From NCBI GenBank assembly GCA_900766185.1, contig CAAFUL010000053.1, positions 1-64,000 of the forward strand: a stretch of 64,000 nt of DNA, written 5' to 3'. Under the pieces are notes generated by a model. The model saw only the letters and a program-made list of their open reading frames with translations. It ran no database searches and was not told the origin of the DNA. The position numbers and the translations under genes are program-made. Position 1 is the stretch's first letter. Each line of letters opens with the position of its first letter. This stretch comes from an uncultured Johnsonella sp. (lineage in GTDB: Bacteria > Bacillota > Clostridia > Lachnospirales > Lachnospiraceae). Below, one piece after another: positions 25,500-35,541 of this stretch.

Positions 25500-26585
25500 T
25501 TATAAATTTCCCTCCATCATCTTTATAAACTTATCAAATAAATATTCGCTGTCTTTTGGTCCCGGAGCAGCTTCGGGATGGTATTGCACGGTAAATATAT
25601 TCTTATTAAGGTACTTTAATCCTTCATTAGTTGAGTCATTAACATTAACAAAGGCTTCTATTGCTATATTCTTATCTATTGTTTTTATATCTACCGCATA
25701 GCCGTGGTTTTGTGAACTTATGTAAGTCCTTTGGCTCTCCAGATCCTTTACCGGATGGTTACCTCCCCTATGCCCGTATTTTAACTTATAGGTATCGGCT
25801 CCGTTAGCCAGTGCCATAAGCTGGTGTCCTAAGCATATAGCAAATATAGGTATATCTGAATTATATAAATGTTTTATCTCTTCTATTACTTCAATATTTT
25901 CTTTAGGGTCTCCGGGGCCGTTACTTAACATGATTCCGTCAGGTTTATCGGCTATAATTTCGCTTGCCTTGGTATTATAAGGGTACACCGTCACCTCGCA
26001 ACCTCTTTTAAGCAAATTATTTGCTATATTTTTCTTACTTCCGAAGTCCATGAGAGCCACTTTTTTATGGGTCTTTTCCGGTCTTAGAATGTACTTTTTA
26101 TCACAGCTTACCCTTGCAACCACACCCTCTACCTTATACTCTTTGATCTTTTCAAGCAGTTTTTTGATTTCTTCCTCACTATACTCCTTGGTGGTAAGAA
26201 AACCGTTCATAGTTCCTTTTTCTCTGAGTCTTTTAGTAAGATCCCTTGTATCTATACCGGATATTCCCGGTATGTCATTTTTTAATAAAAAGTCTTCTAT
26301 ACCGAATCTTGCTCTGAAATTACTGTAGTGTTTGGACAGCTCTCTAACTATAAATGCAGATATCCAAGGTCTCTCGGACTCCATATCCTCTTCACACACA
26401 CCGTAGTTACCTATTAAAGGATAGGTCATTACCACTGCCTGACCTGCATATGAAGGATCTGTAAGCACCTCAAGATAACCGCTCATAGAGGTGTTGAACA
26501 CTATCTCACTTATAACCTCCTTATGGGAACCTATTTTCTTTCCCTGATATACCGTACCGTCTTCCAATATAAGATATGCTTTCAT
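25500..26585 (-). CDS. carA: Carbamoyl-phosphate synthase small (glutaminase) subunit
   Basis: This 361-residue subunit hydrolyses glutamine and passes ammonia to CarB. The N-terminal CPSase domain opens AYLILEDGTVYQGKKIG. The class-I glutaminase domain shows the nucleophile in FAICLGHQLMAL and the His-Glu pair in VQYHPEAAPGP. It is followed at once by carB. A strong terminator sits just upstream (26635-26717), so carAB is its own transcription unit. I found no PyrR-type attenuator or riboswitch in the short leader. Confidence 0.98.
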   Translation of the reverse strand: MKAYLILEDGTVYQGKKIGSHKEVISEIVFNTSMSGYLEVLTDPSYAGQAVVMTYPLIGNYGVCEEDMESERPWISAFIVRELSKHYSNFRARFGIEDFLLKNDIPGISGIDTRDLTKRLREKGTMNGFLTTKEYSEEEIKKLLEKIKEYKVEGVVARVSCDKKYILRPEKTHKKVALMDFGSKKNIANNLLKRGCEVTVYPYNTKASEIIADKPDGIMLSNGPGDPKENIEVIEEIKHLYNSDIPIFAICLGHQLMALANGADTYKLKYGHRGGNHPVKDLESQRTYISSQNHGYAVDIKTIDKNIAIEAFVNVNDSTNEGLKYLNKNIFTVQYHPEAAPGPKDSEYLFDKFIKMMEGNL

Positions 26586-26634
26586 AAATCCAATACCCTT
26601 TCTTCATAATCAATATAATGTCGTTTTCTTACAC

Positions 26635-26717
26635 AAAAAAGGCTGTTACAAAATAGATTTTATTAGAGATTATACTACCTCTTTTAATAAAAATATATTT
26701 CGTAACAGCCTCTTTTT
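26635..26717. terminator. Long hairpin terminator between dapF and carA
   Basis: GGCTGTTAC (26641-26649) pairs with GTAACAGCC (26702-26710). The stem continues inward imperfectly through AAAATAGATTTTATTAGAG and its counterpart. An A-run before and a TCTTTTT tail after allow termination in both directions. On the minus strand it ends the dapF transcript before carA. Confidence 0.85.
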
Positions 26718-26844
26718 GAAAAAAGAAAACATAAACCCTACTGTTTGTAAGATTGAAATTTGAATTATTAAACTCTTTTTCTTCTGTAATGCTAACTTAT
26801 TCTTTTTTACCAAATATCTTTCACATGGGTAAAACATACAAAGT

Positions 26845-27669
26845 CTATTCCTCTCCGGCTATATCTATTTCACCGGTAAAAACTTCTACTGCCTCTCCGG
26901 TCATAAATATGCTGTCTGATATTCTATCATAAGCTATCTTAAGTTGTCCACCTCTTAAATAAACATTTATTGTATCTTTACACAAATTACTTAAAATACA
27001 GGCATAAGCACTTGCACTTGCTCCGGTACCGCAAGCCAAAGTTTCTCCGCTTCCTCTCTCCCATACTCTCATATGTATGTTTTCATCATTTTCAACATAA
27101 ATAAATTCCGAATTTACCTTATCGGGTGCAAATCTTTCATGATTTTCATAAAAGGGACCTATTTTTTCCAAGTCCAAAGAATTAAGTTCTTCCAAACTTT
27201 TAACAAAGTACACCGCATGAGGATTGCCCATGTCTACACCTATAAACTCTTTTTCTATGCCGTTTATAACTATGTGCTCAGGCAGCTTACTGTAGAGCTT
27301 AGGACTTCCCATGTCAACTGTAATACTTTTTGCCTTATTATTTTCAGCTTTTAAGCTTATCTTCCTGATACCTGCTAAAGTTTCAAGTTCAAACTCCTCT
27401 TTTTTAACATATCCTCTGTCATAGGCAAACTTGGCTACACACCTTGAACCGTTTCCACACATCTTTCCCCTGCTGCCGTCAGCATTATACATATCCATTC
27501 TTACATCCGCTACATCGGAAGGGCATACCAATATAAGACCGTCAGCCCCTACGCCGAAGTGTCTGTCGCTTACGATCTGTGCAACTTTTTTGGGATCATT
27601 TACCTTATACTTAAAGCAGTCCACATATACATAGTCATTGCCTGCACCTTGCATTTTTACAAATTTCAT
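26845..27669 (-). CDS. dapF: Diaminopimelate epimerase
   Basis: This 274-residue cytosolic enzyme converts L,L- to meso-diaminopimelate for lysine and peptidoglycan, without a cofactor. Its two active-site cysteines are Cys71 in GKMCGNGSRC and Cys213 in GSGETLACGTGASA. The start MKFVKMQGAGNDY is classic for the family. It lies 12 bp after hflX and ends its operon at the hairpin ahead of carA. It supports a meso-DAP type wall. Confidence 0.97.
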   Translation of the reverse strand: MKFVKMQGAGNDYVYVDCFKYKVNDPKKVAQIVSDRHFGVGADGLILVCPSDVADVRMDMYNADGSRGKMCGNGSRCVAKFAYDRGYVKKEEFELETLAGIRKISLKAENNKAKSITVDMGSPKLYSKLPEHIVINGIEKEFIGVDMGNPHAVYFVKSLEELNSLDLEKIGPFYENHERFAPDKVNSEFIYVENDENIHMRVWERGSGETLACGTGASASAYACILSNLCKDTINVYLRGGQLKIAYDRISDSIFMTGEAVEVFTGEIDIAGEE

Positions 27670-27681
27670 ATTAGCTCCTTC

Positions 27682-28929
27682 TTATAACAAATCATATATA
27701 TTAGTCGGTACCATTGCCTTAATATATATACCGTCTTCTCTATAATCCTCAAGCTCAAGTTCCCCATGCTTTCTGATAAGTGCAAGCTTGGCACTGTCTT
27801 TATAAGGTATAAGCTTTTCAAGGTATATTCGCTGCTGCCTTAAAATCTTATCCACCAGCTCCTTAAATTCTTCCAAGCCCTCTCCTGTCTTTGCCGAAAT
27901 CTTCAGTGTATGCTCCGCATGAAAATCCCTTGGAAGTATCGTATCCTCAGGCATTATATCTATTTTATTATAAAGGCTTACTACTTCCTTGTCCTCTATA
28001 CCGAGCTCTCTTAAAGTATTGTATACAATAAGCATTTGTGTATCCGCCTCGGGATTGCTTGCGTCTATCATATGCAGTATCAGGTCGGCATACTTTGCCT
28101 CTTCCAAAGTAGACTTAAAGGCTTCTATCAAATGGTGCGGAAGCTTTCTTATAAAACCTACAGTGTCGGTAAGCAGCACCTCATTGCCTGAGGGGAGTTT
28201 CAGTTTCCTTGTAGTAGGATCAAGTGTGGCAAAAAGCTTATCTTCCGCTAAAATATCAGCCCCTGTAAGTTTATTAAGAAAAGTAGACTTTCCGGCATTG
28301 GTATAGCCTACTATGGCTATTACAAAATTATCCTTCCTAGCCTTCCTTCTTATATCCCTTTGCTTTTTCACCTCTCTAAGCTCTTCTTTAAGAACCGATA
28401 TTCTGTTATGTATAAGTCTTCTGTCAAGCTCTATCTTCTTTTCTCCCGGTCCTCTTGTACCTATCCCTCCTCCAAGCCTTGAAAAAGAGGATCTGAGTCC
28501 TACAAGCCTTACCGCCGCATACTTTAGCTGTGCAAGCTCCACCTGTATCTTACCCTCACCCGTACTTGCCCTTTTCGCAAATATATCAAGTATCAACATG
28601 GTTCTGTCTACTACCTTGGTATCAAGTATACTCTCCAAGTTTCTAAGCTGTGCCGGACTTAGTTCATCGTCACAAAGCACTCCGTCAGCTTCCATGTATA
28701 AAAGCATTTCTTTTAATTCTTCAAGCTTGCCCTTTCCAAGATAGGTTACTGCATGTATCCTTTCCCTGTTTTGCACAAGTCTTCCTACAGACATAGCACC
28801 GGCAGTGTATACAAGCTCATCCAGCTCATCCAAAGAACTTTGGGTTTCTTTCTCACCGTAAATAGATACAGCCACAAGTATAAACTTTTCCTTTTTTTCC
28901 TCCGTGCTTATAAGCTCCTGCATCCGCAT
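27682..28929 (-). CDS. hflX: GTPase HflX
   Basis: This 415-residue GTPase binds ribosomes and helps split stalled or hibernating 70S particles. An N-terminal HflX domain (about 1-190; YLGKGKLEELKEML, and the glycine-rich LGGGIGTRGPGEKKIE) precedes the GTPase core. In the core G1 is GYTNAGKST, G3 is DTVGF and G4 is NKID. A short C-terminal domain ends the protein. It is 4 bp downstream of the lipoprotein gene, in an operon with dut and dapF. Confidence 0.96.
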   Translation of the reverse strand: MRMQELISTEEKKEKFILVAVSIYGEKETQSSLDELDELVYTAGAMSVGRLVQNRERIHAVTYLGKGKLEELKEMLLYMEADGVLCDDELSPAQLRNLESILDTKVVDRTMLILDIFAKRASTGEGKIQVELAQLKYAAVRLVGLRSSFSRLGGGIGTRGPGEKKIELDRRLIHNRISVLKEELREVKKQRDIRRKARKDNFVIAIVGYTNAGKSTFLNKLTGADILAEDKLFATLDPTTRKLKLPSGNEVLLTDTVGFIRKLPHHLIEAFKSTLEEAKYADLILHMIDASNPEADTQMLIVYNTLRELGIEDKEVVSLYNKIDIMPEDTILPRDFHAEHTLKISAKTGEGLEEFKELVDKILRQQRIYLEKLIPYKDSAKLALIRKHGELELEDYREDGIYIKAMVPTNIYDLL

Positions 28930-28933
28930 CTCC

Positions 28934-29755
28934 TTATCTGATCCTGCTTTTTAAAAATTCTATCTCATGCTCTATATTTTCATCACTGCCATAAGCATCT
29001 CTATAGGTGTTAAAAGTCTCCAAAGCCTTGCTGTAATCATGCATAAACTCATAAAGACAAGCCTTGTTATAAATAATATTCTTTTTAATATTATTATAGT
29101 CTTCAAGCGGCTCGCTGAGTCCGTCTACATAGGCTATGCCTTTGTCATAGTAGTATAATGCCTTGTCATATTCCTTATAATGAAAATAAATATTTGCAAT
29201 ATTGTTATATACTCTGGCGTCAGACCTGCTTTCATCATTAATATTCGCCTCATAATAAGAAAGCACCTCTTCTATACTTTCGTTTTGCTCCATCATAAGA
29301 GTTATAAACTCATACTTTGCATCCTCAAAAGCAGCCTCATTGGTATTGGTGTCCTTTATTTTATCATATAATTCTCTTGCCTTATCTATGTCCTTGCTTC
29401 CTCTTACTATGGAGATAATGCGCATATAGTTATACCACTTGGTCTCACTGTCTATATCACAAAGCAGGGCATAACTTGCTTCAGCCTTTTCATACTCACC
29501 CATAAGAAACTGGAGTTCGGCTCTGTATTTTAAAAGGTCAAGCTTGGATCTGTCTATCTTACCTGAATTTCTTAATTTTATCGCCTCTTCTATCTTATCG
29601 GATGCCTCTTCATATTTTTTCTCATCTATTAAAACTATGGCTTCTTTTTTTAATGCCTCTTCCCTGCTTCTTTTAGTAGTGCAGGCACTTAAAAATAATG
29701 CAGATAATATAAGCATAAAAAAAATGCGATTTATATATTTTTTATTAGACATCAT
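28934..29755 (-). CDS. Lipoprotein with tetratricopeptide-like repeats
   Basis: This 273-residue exported lipoprotein has a signal peptide ending in the lipobox LSAC. The rest is helical with several TPR-like units, such as KKYEEASDKIEEAI, GEYEKAEASYALLC and KEYDKALYYYDKG, spread over about residues 45-260. TPRs are protein-binding scaffolds, so it may organise partners at the membrane surface. The ATG overlaps the dut stop by 4 bp (ATGA), so it is translationally coupled. No family name can be given. Confidence 0.8.
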   Translation of the reverse strand: MMSNKKYINRIFFMLILSALFLSACTTKRSREEALKKEAIVLIDEKKYEEASDKIEEAIKLRNSGKIDRSKLDLLKYRAELQFLMGEYEKAEASYALLCDIDSETKWYNYMRIISIVRGSKDIDKARELYDKIKDTNTNEAAFEDAKYEFITLMMEQNESIEEVLSYYEANINDESRSDARVYNNIANIYFHYKEYDKALYYYDKGIAYVDGLSEPLEDYNNIKKNIIYNKACLYEFMHDYSKALETFNTYRDAYGSDENIEHEIEFLKSRIR

Positions 29756-30183
29756 ACCTTACCTGTACTTCCAAAACCGCCTCTGTTTTTATTCTCAAGG
29801 AATTCAACCTCTTCAAAGTCTATGCTTTCTTGATGCTTCATAATTCTGAATTGGCAAATCCTCTCGTTAGTCTTTATTTTAGTATCCCTAAGTGCGTATG
29901 CCGGAAAATACCATTGATCCTCATCACCGCAATAGCTTTCATCTATAACGCCCATGGAATTGGTTTGAATAATTCCGAAATTTTTGAAAGTAGAGCTTCT
30001 TGGAAGTACATGTGCCTCATACCCTTTAGGCAGCTGCATAGCTACCCCAAGCGGTATAAGCGCAAACTCTCCCGCCTTTAATTCTACATCCTTTGCGGCT
30101 CTTAAATCTATCCAGTCACTCTTATTTTCTATATATCTTAATTTTTCTATGTCTTTGGAAAAATACTTAATTTTGATCTGCAT
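29752..30183 (-). CDS. dut: dUTP diphosphatase
   Basis: This homotrimer-type dUTPase hydrolyses dUTP to dUMP, keeping uracil out of DNA. The five family motifs are visible: IDLRAA, PRSS, GVIDESYCGD, ERICQFRI and the C-terminal RGGFGSTG. I start at ATG 30181-30183 (MQIKIKYFSKD), which follows GGGGAG with 5 nt spacing and gives 143 residues. An upstream in-frame ATG would add 21 residues that look unlike the family. The insertion CGDEDQW between motifs III and IV matches a subset of clostridial dUTPases. Confidence 0.93.
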   Translation of the reverse strand: MQIKIKYFSKDIEKLRYIENKSDWIDLRAAKDVELKAGEFALIPLGVAMQLPKGYEAHVLPRSSTFKNFGIIQTNSMGVIDESYCGDEDQWYFPAYALRDTKIKTNERICQFRIMKHQESIDFEEVEFLENKNRGGFGSTGKV

Positions 30184-30286
30184 CTTAACTCCCCAACTTA
30201 AAACTAAACTGCCGTCTGTAAGATTTTCATAGGTACGGTGTAACACATTTTAATAACACAAGATATACAGCGACAATTTATGTTTA

Positions 30287-32131
30287 TTATTTAATGATTT
30301 CTTTTAAGAATATAGAAGGCTTTATCCTTTTATGAAAGCCCATCTTGCAATAACATATATTAAGTATGTCCTTTGCTCTGGTCATGGCAACATAAAACAT
30401 TCGCCTCTCTTCTTCTACTTCTTCCTTGCTCTTTGCCTTTTTATAAGGACTGTAGCCTTCATTGGCATCTATTATATATACCACACTGTACTCCAGTCCC
30501 TTGGAAGAATGGAAGGTCATAAGCCTTACTCCCTTAAGATCTTTATCATTTTCTTTTTTTGACTCATTAACTTTTTTAATAAGCTCTTGTCTGTATTCTT
30601 GCATATGACTTACCCAATCGGCAAAAGTATCATATTCATAAGCACTTTCTTCAAGCTCTCCCAGTATATCGAAAAGCTCCTGCTCGTCTATTCCCCTTTC
30701 TTTTGCAATCTCTTTAAGAAAATCATCATAGCCTACAACCCTTCTTATATACTTTACAGCCCTTGACATAGTAAGATCCTTTATTCTTTTAAGATCCTCA
30801 GCCAAGTTTTTTATTTTATTAAGCATAAAGGGCTTATCTTCATAGTAATCATACAAATTAGAAAATATATTGTCCGAGCTTCTTATTGCCTCTCTTTTTA
30901 TAAATCTGTTAGGACGGTTAATAATTCTAAGCACATCCTCTCTGTTTCCTTCTGAGAGTGCCAGCTTTATATAGGATTTAATATCCTTTGATATCCAATG
31001 TTCAAAAATATCGGGTATGCTGTCCTTCATTATAAATGGAATGTTGTTCTCCAGCAAAAGCTTGGTAAGCAGCCTTGCCTGTAAGTTAGTCCTATAAAGA
31101 ATTGCTATATCATTGTACTCGTAGACAGCAGTATAATCTCTTATATCCTTTATAAGCATTTTTATTTCCGCCAGAGGATTGAAAAACTCAGTCAAAGAAA
31201 CAGGTCTTTTTAATCCTCTGAACGCAGTTATCTTTTTAGGAAATCTTTCTTTGTTATGGGCTATAAGTCTGGATGCCGCATCCACTATTTCCTTGCTTGA
31301 GCGGTAATTTATATCAAGTACTATCTTGGTAAGCTTTGGAAAGTCTTTATGGAAATTAAGCATTATCTCAGGTTTTGCCCCTCTGAATCTGTATATGGAC
31401 TGATCATCATCACCGACTATGCTTATATTAGCCTCAGGTCCTAACATAAGTTTGACTATCTCATACTGCATACGGTTGATATCCTGAAACTCATCTATCA
31501 ATATATAGGCATACCTTCTTTGGCAGGCAAGTCTTATATCTTCCCTCTTACTTAGAAGCTCAAAAGTAAGACCCAGCATATCTTCAAAGTCTATCTTCTT
31601 AAGGGATGACTTTATACTTTCATAGCCCTTATATAAATTCTTGAAAATTTCTCCGGAACAGGAGTTTGAATAATAATACTCTATATCTATACTTTCCTGC
31701 TTTACAAAAGCAATTTCGGCAAGTATGGAAGAAGATAAATTATTTAAATCTTCCGTCCCCAGTTTGCTTTTTATTATAAGTTCCTTTACTATTTTGTATC
31801 TTTCCTCATCACTTATGACCTGATCCCCTCTGTAGCCGTAGGCAAGTTTAAGTAAATAAAAAAACACCGAATGAAAAGTACCCCATGTAACTTTTTTCGC
31901 AGATTCCAAGTCAGAGCTTAATTTTGCAAATCTTTCTCTCATCTCCATAGCCGCAGCTCTTGAGAAGGTAAGCACCAGTATATTGGAAGCCGGTGTATTA
32001 AGCTCTTCTATCATATACCTTACCTTATGTGTGATAACAAAGGTCTTACCTGAACCCGGACCGGCTATAAGCATAAGCGGACCTCCTTCATGCTCTATAG
32101 CCGCTTTTTGATTAGGACTGTAGTTTATCAA
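30287..32131 (-). CDS. UvrD/Rep-type superfamily 1 DNA helicase
   Basis: This 614-residue ATP-dependent 3'-5' helicase shows AGPGSGKT (Walker A), LIDEFQDIN (II), DDDQSIYRFRGA (III), TFHSSKGLEYSVVYI (V) and VAMTRAKDIL (VI). It is shorter than PcrA or UvrD (about 700-750), lacking much of a C-terminal tail, so it is a compact paralogue rather than clearly PcrA. The start codon is TTG at 32129-32131 behind GGGAAGGAA, inside the end of gltX with about 20 bp of overlap. It is likely coupled to gltX. Confidence 0.9.
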   Translation of the reverse strand: MINYSPNQKAAIEHEGGPLMLIAGPGSGKTFVITHKVRYMIEELNTPASNILVLTFSRAAAMEMRERFAKLSSDLESAKKVTWGTFHSVFFYLLKLAYGYRGDQVISDEERYKIVKELIIKSKLGTEDLNNLSSSILAEIAFVKQESIDIEYYYSNSCSGEIFKNLYKGYESIKSSLKKIDFEDMLGLTFELLSKREDIRLACQRRYAYILIDEFQDINRMQYEIVKLMLGPEANISIVGDDDQSIYRFRGAKPEIMLNFHKDFPKLTKIVLDINYRSSKEIVDAASRLIAHNKERFPKKITAFRGLKRPVSLTEFFNPLAEIKMLIKDIRDYTAVYEYNDIAILYRTNLQARLLTKLLLENNIPFIMKDSIPDIFEHWISKDIKSYIKLALSEGNREDVLRIINRPNRFIKREAIRSSDNIFSNLYDYYEDKPFMLNKIKNLAEDLKRIKDLTMSRAVKYIRRVVGYDDFLKEIAKERGIDEQELFDILGELEESAYEYDTFADWVSHMQEYRQELIKKVNESKKENDKDLKGVRLMTFHSSKGLEYSVVYIIDANEGYSPYKKAKSKEEVEEERRMFYVAMTRAKDILNICYCKMGFHKRIKPSIFLKEIIK

Positions 32132-33563
32132 TTCCTTCCCTTATCCTTTTTAGACTTTCTTCCTTACCCAACACCTCCATGATCTCAGTGGCACCGGCAG
32201 GAGTATTTAGTTTACCTGAAAGTGCTATTCTTATAGGCCACATCACATAGCCGGTCTTTTTCTCCTCCTTTTGAACATAGGAAGAAATAAGGGCGTATAA
32301 GGCATCATTGCTGTAGTCGTCATGATTTTCCAAAAGCTCCAGTATATCCTTAAGCACCTTCAGTGAGGTCTCGGTATCGGTTTTCATTTTCTTATTTACA
32401 TATAATTCATTATCATACTCCGGAAGCTTTTCAAAGAAATCTATATGTGCAGCTATATCGGGAAATACTTCTATACGAGTCTTTACCATTGAAGCGATTT
32501 TTTTCTTATCAAGCGGTTTTGATATTACCGCATCTATATAAGGCTGTGCAAGCTCAAAAAACTTATCCTCATCCATAGCCTTAAAATACTCCGAATTCAT
32601 CCATTTTAACTTTACCATGTCAAATACAGCCGGAGATTTACTGATATTTTTATAATTAAATACCTTAACCAGCTCTTCCAATGAGAAGATTTCCCTATCA
32701 TCTTCAGGAGACCATCCAAGTAAGGCTACGAAGTTAAGTATGGACTCGGGTATAAATCCAAGGTCTAAAAGATCTTCAAATGAAGCGTGTCCGCATCTTT
32801 TAGAAAGCTTTTTATGCTCCTCATTGGTAATGGTCGGACAGTGCACATACACCGGCACCTCCCAGCCGAAAGCCTCATAAAGTCTGTTATACTTCGGTGC
32901 GGAAGACAGGTACTCGTTACCCCTTACCACATGGGTTATTTCCATCATATGATCATCCACAACATTGGCAAAGTTATAGGTAGGATAACCGTCAGATTTA
33001 ATCAAAACCATGTCATCAAGTTGGCTGTTTTCTACGGAGATCTCACCGTAAATGTCATCTATAAAGGTAGTCTTTCCCTCTCTCGGATTATTTTGTCTTA
33101 TGACAAAGGGAAGACCTTTTGCAAGGTTTGCCTCTACTTCTTCCTTACTTAAACCAAGGCAGTGCTTGTCATAGCTCATTATCTCCTCACCTGCCACAGT
33201 TGTCTTTAGACTGTTAAGTCTTTCCTGATCGCAAAAGCAATAATAGGCTTCACCTTTATCAATCAACTTCTTGGCATACTCCATGTATATACCTTGCTTT
33301 TGTCTTTCACTTTGCACATAGGGACCGTAACCTCCATCTTTATCAGGACCTTCATCAGGTATAAGATTGGCATATTTTAAGGTGTTTTCAATAATTTCAA
33401 GTGCTCCTTCTACAAATCTTTCCTGATCCGTATCCTCTATACGAAGTAAAAAGTCTCCACCTTCATGCTTGGCTATAAGATAAGCATAAAGTGCAGTCCT
33501 TAGATTACCTACATGCATTCTTCCTGTAGGACTCGGTGCATATCTTGTTCTTATTTTCTTCAT
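32112..33563 (-). CDS. gltX: Glutamyl-tRNA synthetase
   Basis: This 483-residue class I synthetase charges tRNA-Glu, and in bacteria lacking GlnRS also tRNA-Gln. The signature YAPSPTGRMHVGN opens the catalytic domain, and KLSKRCG is the KMSKS loop. The anticodon-binding domain fills the last ~150 residues. The zinc-site region (CFCDQER) has cysteines as in many bacterial forms. It overlaps ribF by 4 bp (ATGA) and the downstream helicase by about 20 bp. Whether it is discriminating cannot be read from motifs here. Confidence 0.97.
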   Translation of the reverse strand: MKKIRTRYAPSPTGRMHVGNLRTALYAYLIAKHEGGDFLLRIEDTDQERFVEGALEIIENTLKYANLIPDEGPDKDGGYGPYVQSERQKQGIYMEYAKKLIDKGEAYYCFCDQERLNSLKTTVAGEEIMSYDKHCLGLSKEEVEANLAKGLPFVIRQNNPREGKTTFIDDIYGEISVENSQLDDMVLIKSDGYPTYNFANVVDDHMMEITHVVRGNEYLSSAPKYNRLYEAFGWEVPVYVHCPTITNEEHKKLSKRCGHASFEDLLDLGFIPESILNFVALLGWSPEDDREIFSLEELVKVFNYKNISKSPAVFDMVKLKWMNSEYFKAMDEDKFFELAQPYIDAVISKPLDKKKIASMVKTRIEVFPDIAAHIDFFEKLPEYDNELYVNKKMKTDTETSLKVLKDILELLENHDDYSNDALYALISSYVQKEEKKTGYVMWPIRIALSGKLNTPAGATEIMEVLGKEESLKRIREGIDKLQS

Positions 33564-34534
33564 CTTCGCTCTCCCCCTTGATCATATTGTTTTCCGTATT
33601 TATTATAAACTTCAGCCTTATCTTTTTCTATCTGAGTTTTTAACTCCTCTAAAGAAGCAAACTTTCTTTGCTCTCTTATAAACTCAATAAAACTGATCGT
33701 TATTTCCTGTTCATAGATATCTTCATCAAAATCATATATATAACTTTCTATTCTTGCCTTATGATTTTCCTTATCATTCTTTACTGTAGGATTGGTGCCT
33801 ACATTGCTAAGCCCAAGATAGGTCTTAGAGCTTCCTTCAAGTTTAATACTTGTGGCATATACTCCAAACTTAGGCAGGGTCTTTTCATCAAAGACAAAGA
33901 TATTGGCAGTAGGGCTTTTAAGTACCTGACTTGCTATCTTATTGCCATGAACCACCTTGCCAAAGATACTATAATTATAGCCCAGCAGTTCATTTGCCAT
34001 ACTGATATCTCCCTTAAGTATAAGCTGCTTTATAAGGCTGGAACTTATATCTCTGTTAAGTGCATCGACTTCTTTCTTTATAGGATATACTTCGTAATTA
34101 TATACCTTGGAAAGTCTTTTTAACAGATTCAGATCCCCCGACTTTTTATATCCGAAGGCACAATCCTCTCCGACCACTATCGCCTTCATATTCATCTTTG
34201 CTATAAGTATGTCTTTGACAAAATCGGTAGCTCTACACATTGAGAATTCTTTATCAAACGGATACTCTACCAGATAGTCTATGCCTATTTTTTCAAAATA
34301 AGCTCTTTTTTCCAAGTTGGTACTGATCTGTGTATATACTAAGGTATTTGTTTTAAGTATATTGATCGGTGCCGTATCAAAGGTAAATATGGCAAGTTTA
34401 AGGCTTTTAGTTGTTGCAATCTCCTGCATCTTGTTAAAAAGTTTCTTATGTCCCCTATGCTCTCCGTCAAATTTACCTATACTAAGTACTGTAGCCTCCG
34501 GTATCTTAAATTCCTTTTTATCTATAAAATTCAT
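33560..34534 (-). CDS. ribF: Bifunctional riboflavin kinase / FAD synthetase
   Basis: This 324-residue enzyme phosphorylates riboflavin to FMN and adenylates it to FAD. The N-terminal FAD synthetase domain has the nucleotidyltransferase motif GKFDGEHRGHKKL, and the RSF-type ISSSLIKQLI motif follows. The C-terminal kinase domain carries SPTANI in the flavin/ATP site. It follows truB in the usual Firmicute order and overlaps gltX by 4 bp. Confidence 0.95.
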   Translation of the reverse strand: MNFIDKKEFKIPEATVLSIGKFDGEHRGHKKLFNKMQEIATTKSLKLAIFTFDTAPINILKTNTLVYTQISTNLEKRAYFEKIGIDYLVEYPFDKEFSMCRATDFVKDILIAKMNMKAIVVGEDCAFGYKKSGDLNLLKRLSKVYNYEVYPIKKEVDALNRDISSSLIKQLILKGDISMANELLGYNYSIFGKVVHGNKIASQVLKSPTANIFVFDEKTLPKFGVYATSIKLEGSSKTYLGLSNVGTNPTVKNDKENHKARIESYIYDFDEDIYEQEITISFIEFIREQRKFASLEELKTQIEKDKAEVYNKYGKQYDQGGERR

Positions 34535-34547
34535 ACTTGAAACCTCT

Positions 34548-35453
34548 CTACTTATCCTTAATATAAAACATTTTTAGCGGTTTATAAAGCTTTTTTTCAG
34601 CTATATATTCATAAATTCCTATAAAAAGTCCCATACTGTATAAGCGTACCGTCTTAAAATTTTTTATTTCCTCGCTATCTTGCTTAATAAAATCCCTTTC
34701 TATCTTGTTGCCATTTACTGCATAACGGTGATACTCTTCTAAAACTTCAACTTTATTCAAATAACTAAAATAATCTTCAACCTTGACTATGTGCTTGTCT
34801 AAATCCTCTTTACTTAAGTTTTCCACTTCTTTTAGACTTATGCACTTCGACAGCTCGAACATATCGTGCTTTGTTCTTATCAAAGACTTCATGCAGGCTA
34901 CCGTTCCCAAAGTCTTACCTATGTCATGACACAAAGTCCTTATATAAGTTCCCTTTGAACAGAGCACCCTCATATCAACTTCCGGAAGTTCTATTCTTTC
35001 TACCTCTATTTCTATGATTTCGACTTCTCTTTTTTTTCGCTCAACCTCTATGCCCTGCCTTGCCAAATCAACAAGTTTTTTACCGTTTATTTTTATAGCC
35101 GAGTACATGGGCGGTTCCTGCATATATATACCTTTAAATGAATATATAGCTTCCTTAAGCCTGTCTTCGCTTATATCGGCAGTACCTGTGCTTAAGACTT
35201 TTCCGCCTATGTCCTGTGTATCGGTTTCCACACCCAAAAGCATAGTAGTCCTATATTCTTTTATACCCGTACTTAGCATATCCGACACCCTTGTGGCAGC
35301 TCCGAGGCATACCGGCAACACGCCGGTCGCATCCGGATCTAAGGTGCCTGTATGACCTATCTTTTTTTGCTTTAATATACCTCTTAGCCTAGCGACCACA
35401 TCATGAGAAGTATAGGATTTTTCCTTATATATGGGTAATATTCCGTCTATCAT
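34548..35453 (-). CDS. truB: tRNA pseudouridine-55 synthase
   Basis: This 301-residue enzyme makes pseudouridine 55 in the T-loop of tRNAs. The catalytic Asp39 lies in KIGHTGTLDPDATGVLPV. SYTSHDVV before it and GTYIRTLCHDIG later are the other conserved sites. The C-terminal ~60 residues form a PUA-like extension. It sits between nrnA and ribF in the classic nusA-infB cluster. Confidence 0.97.
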   Translation of the reverse strand: MIDGILPIYKEKSYTSHDVVARLRGILKQKKIGHTGTLDPDATGVLPVCLGAATRVSDMLSTGIKEYRTTMLLGVETDTQDIGGKVLSTGTADISEDRLKEAIYSFKGIYMQEPPMYSAIKINGKKLVDLARQGIEVERKKREVEIIEIEVERIELPEVDMRVLCSKGTYIRTLCHDIGKTLGTVACMKSLIRTKHDMFELSKCISLKEVENLSKEDLDKHIVKVEDYFSYLNKVEVLEEYHRYAVNGNKIERDFIKQDSEEIKNFKTVRLYSMGLFIGIYEYIAEKKLYKPLKMFYIKDK

Positions 35454-35541
35454 CTTATCTCCAAATCGTTAATTAGTCTTTGTAACAAGCAGCCGGTGCA
35501 TCTTTTAAAAATTACTGTATCAAAACTGTACTCCCAAAATG

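Noticed and set aside
26586..26634. Possible pyrimidine attenuator ahead of carA
   Set aside because: The leader after the upstream terminator is about 50 bp, too short for a PyrR-type antiterminator, and no alternative stems are visible.
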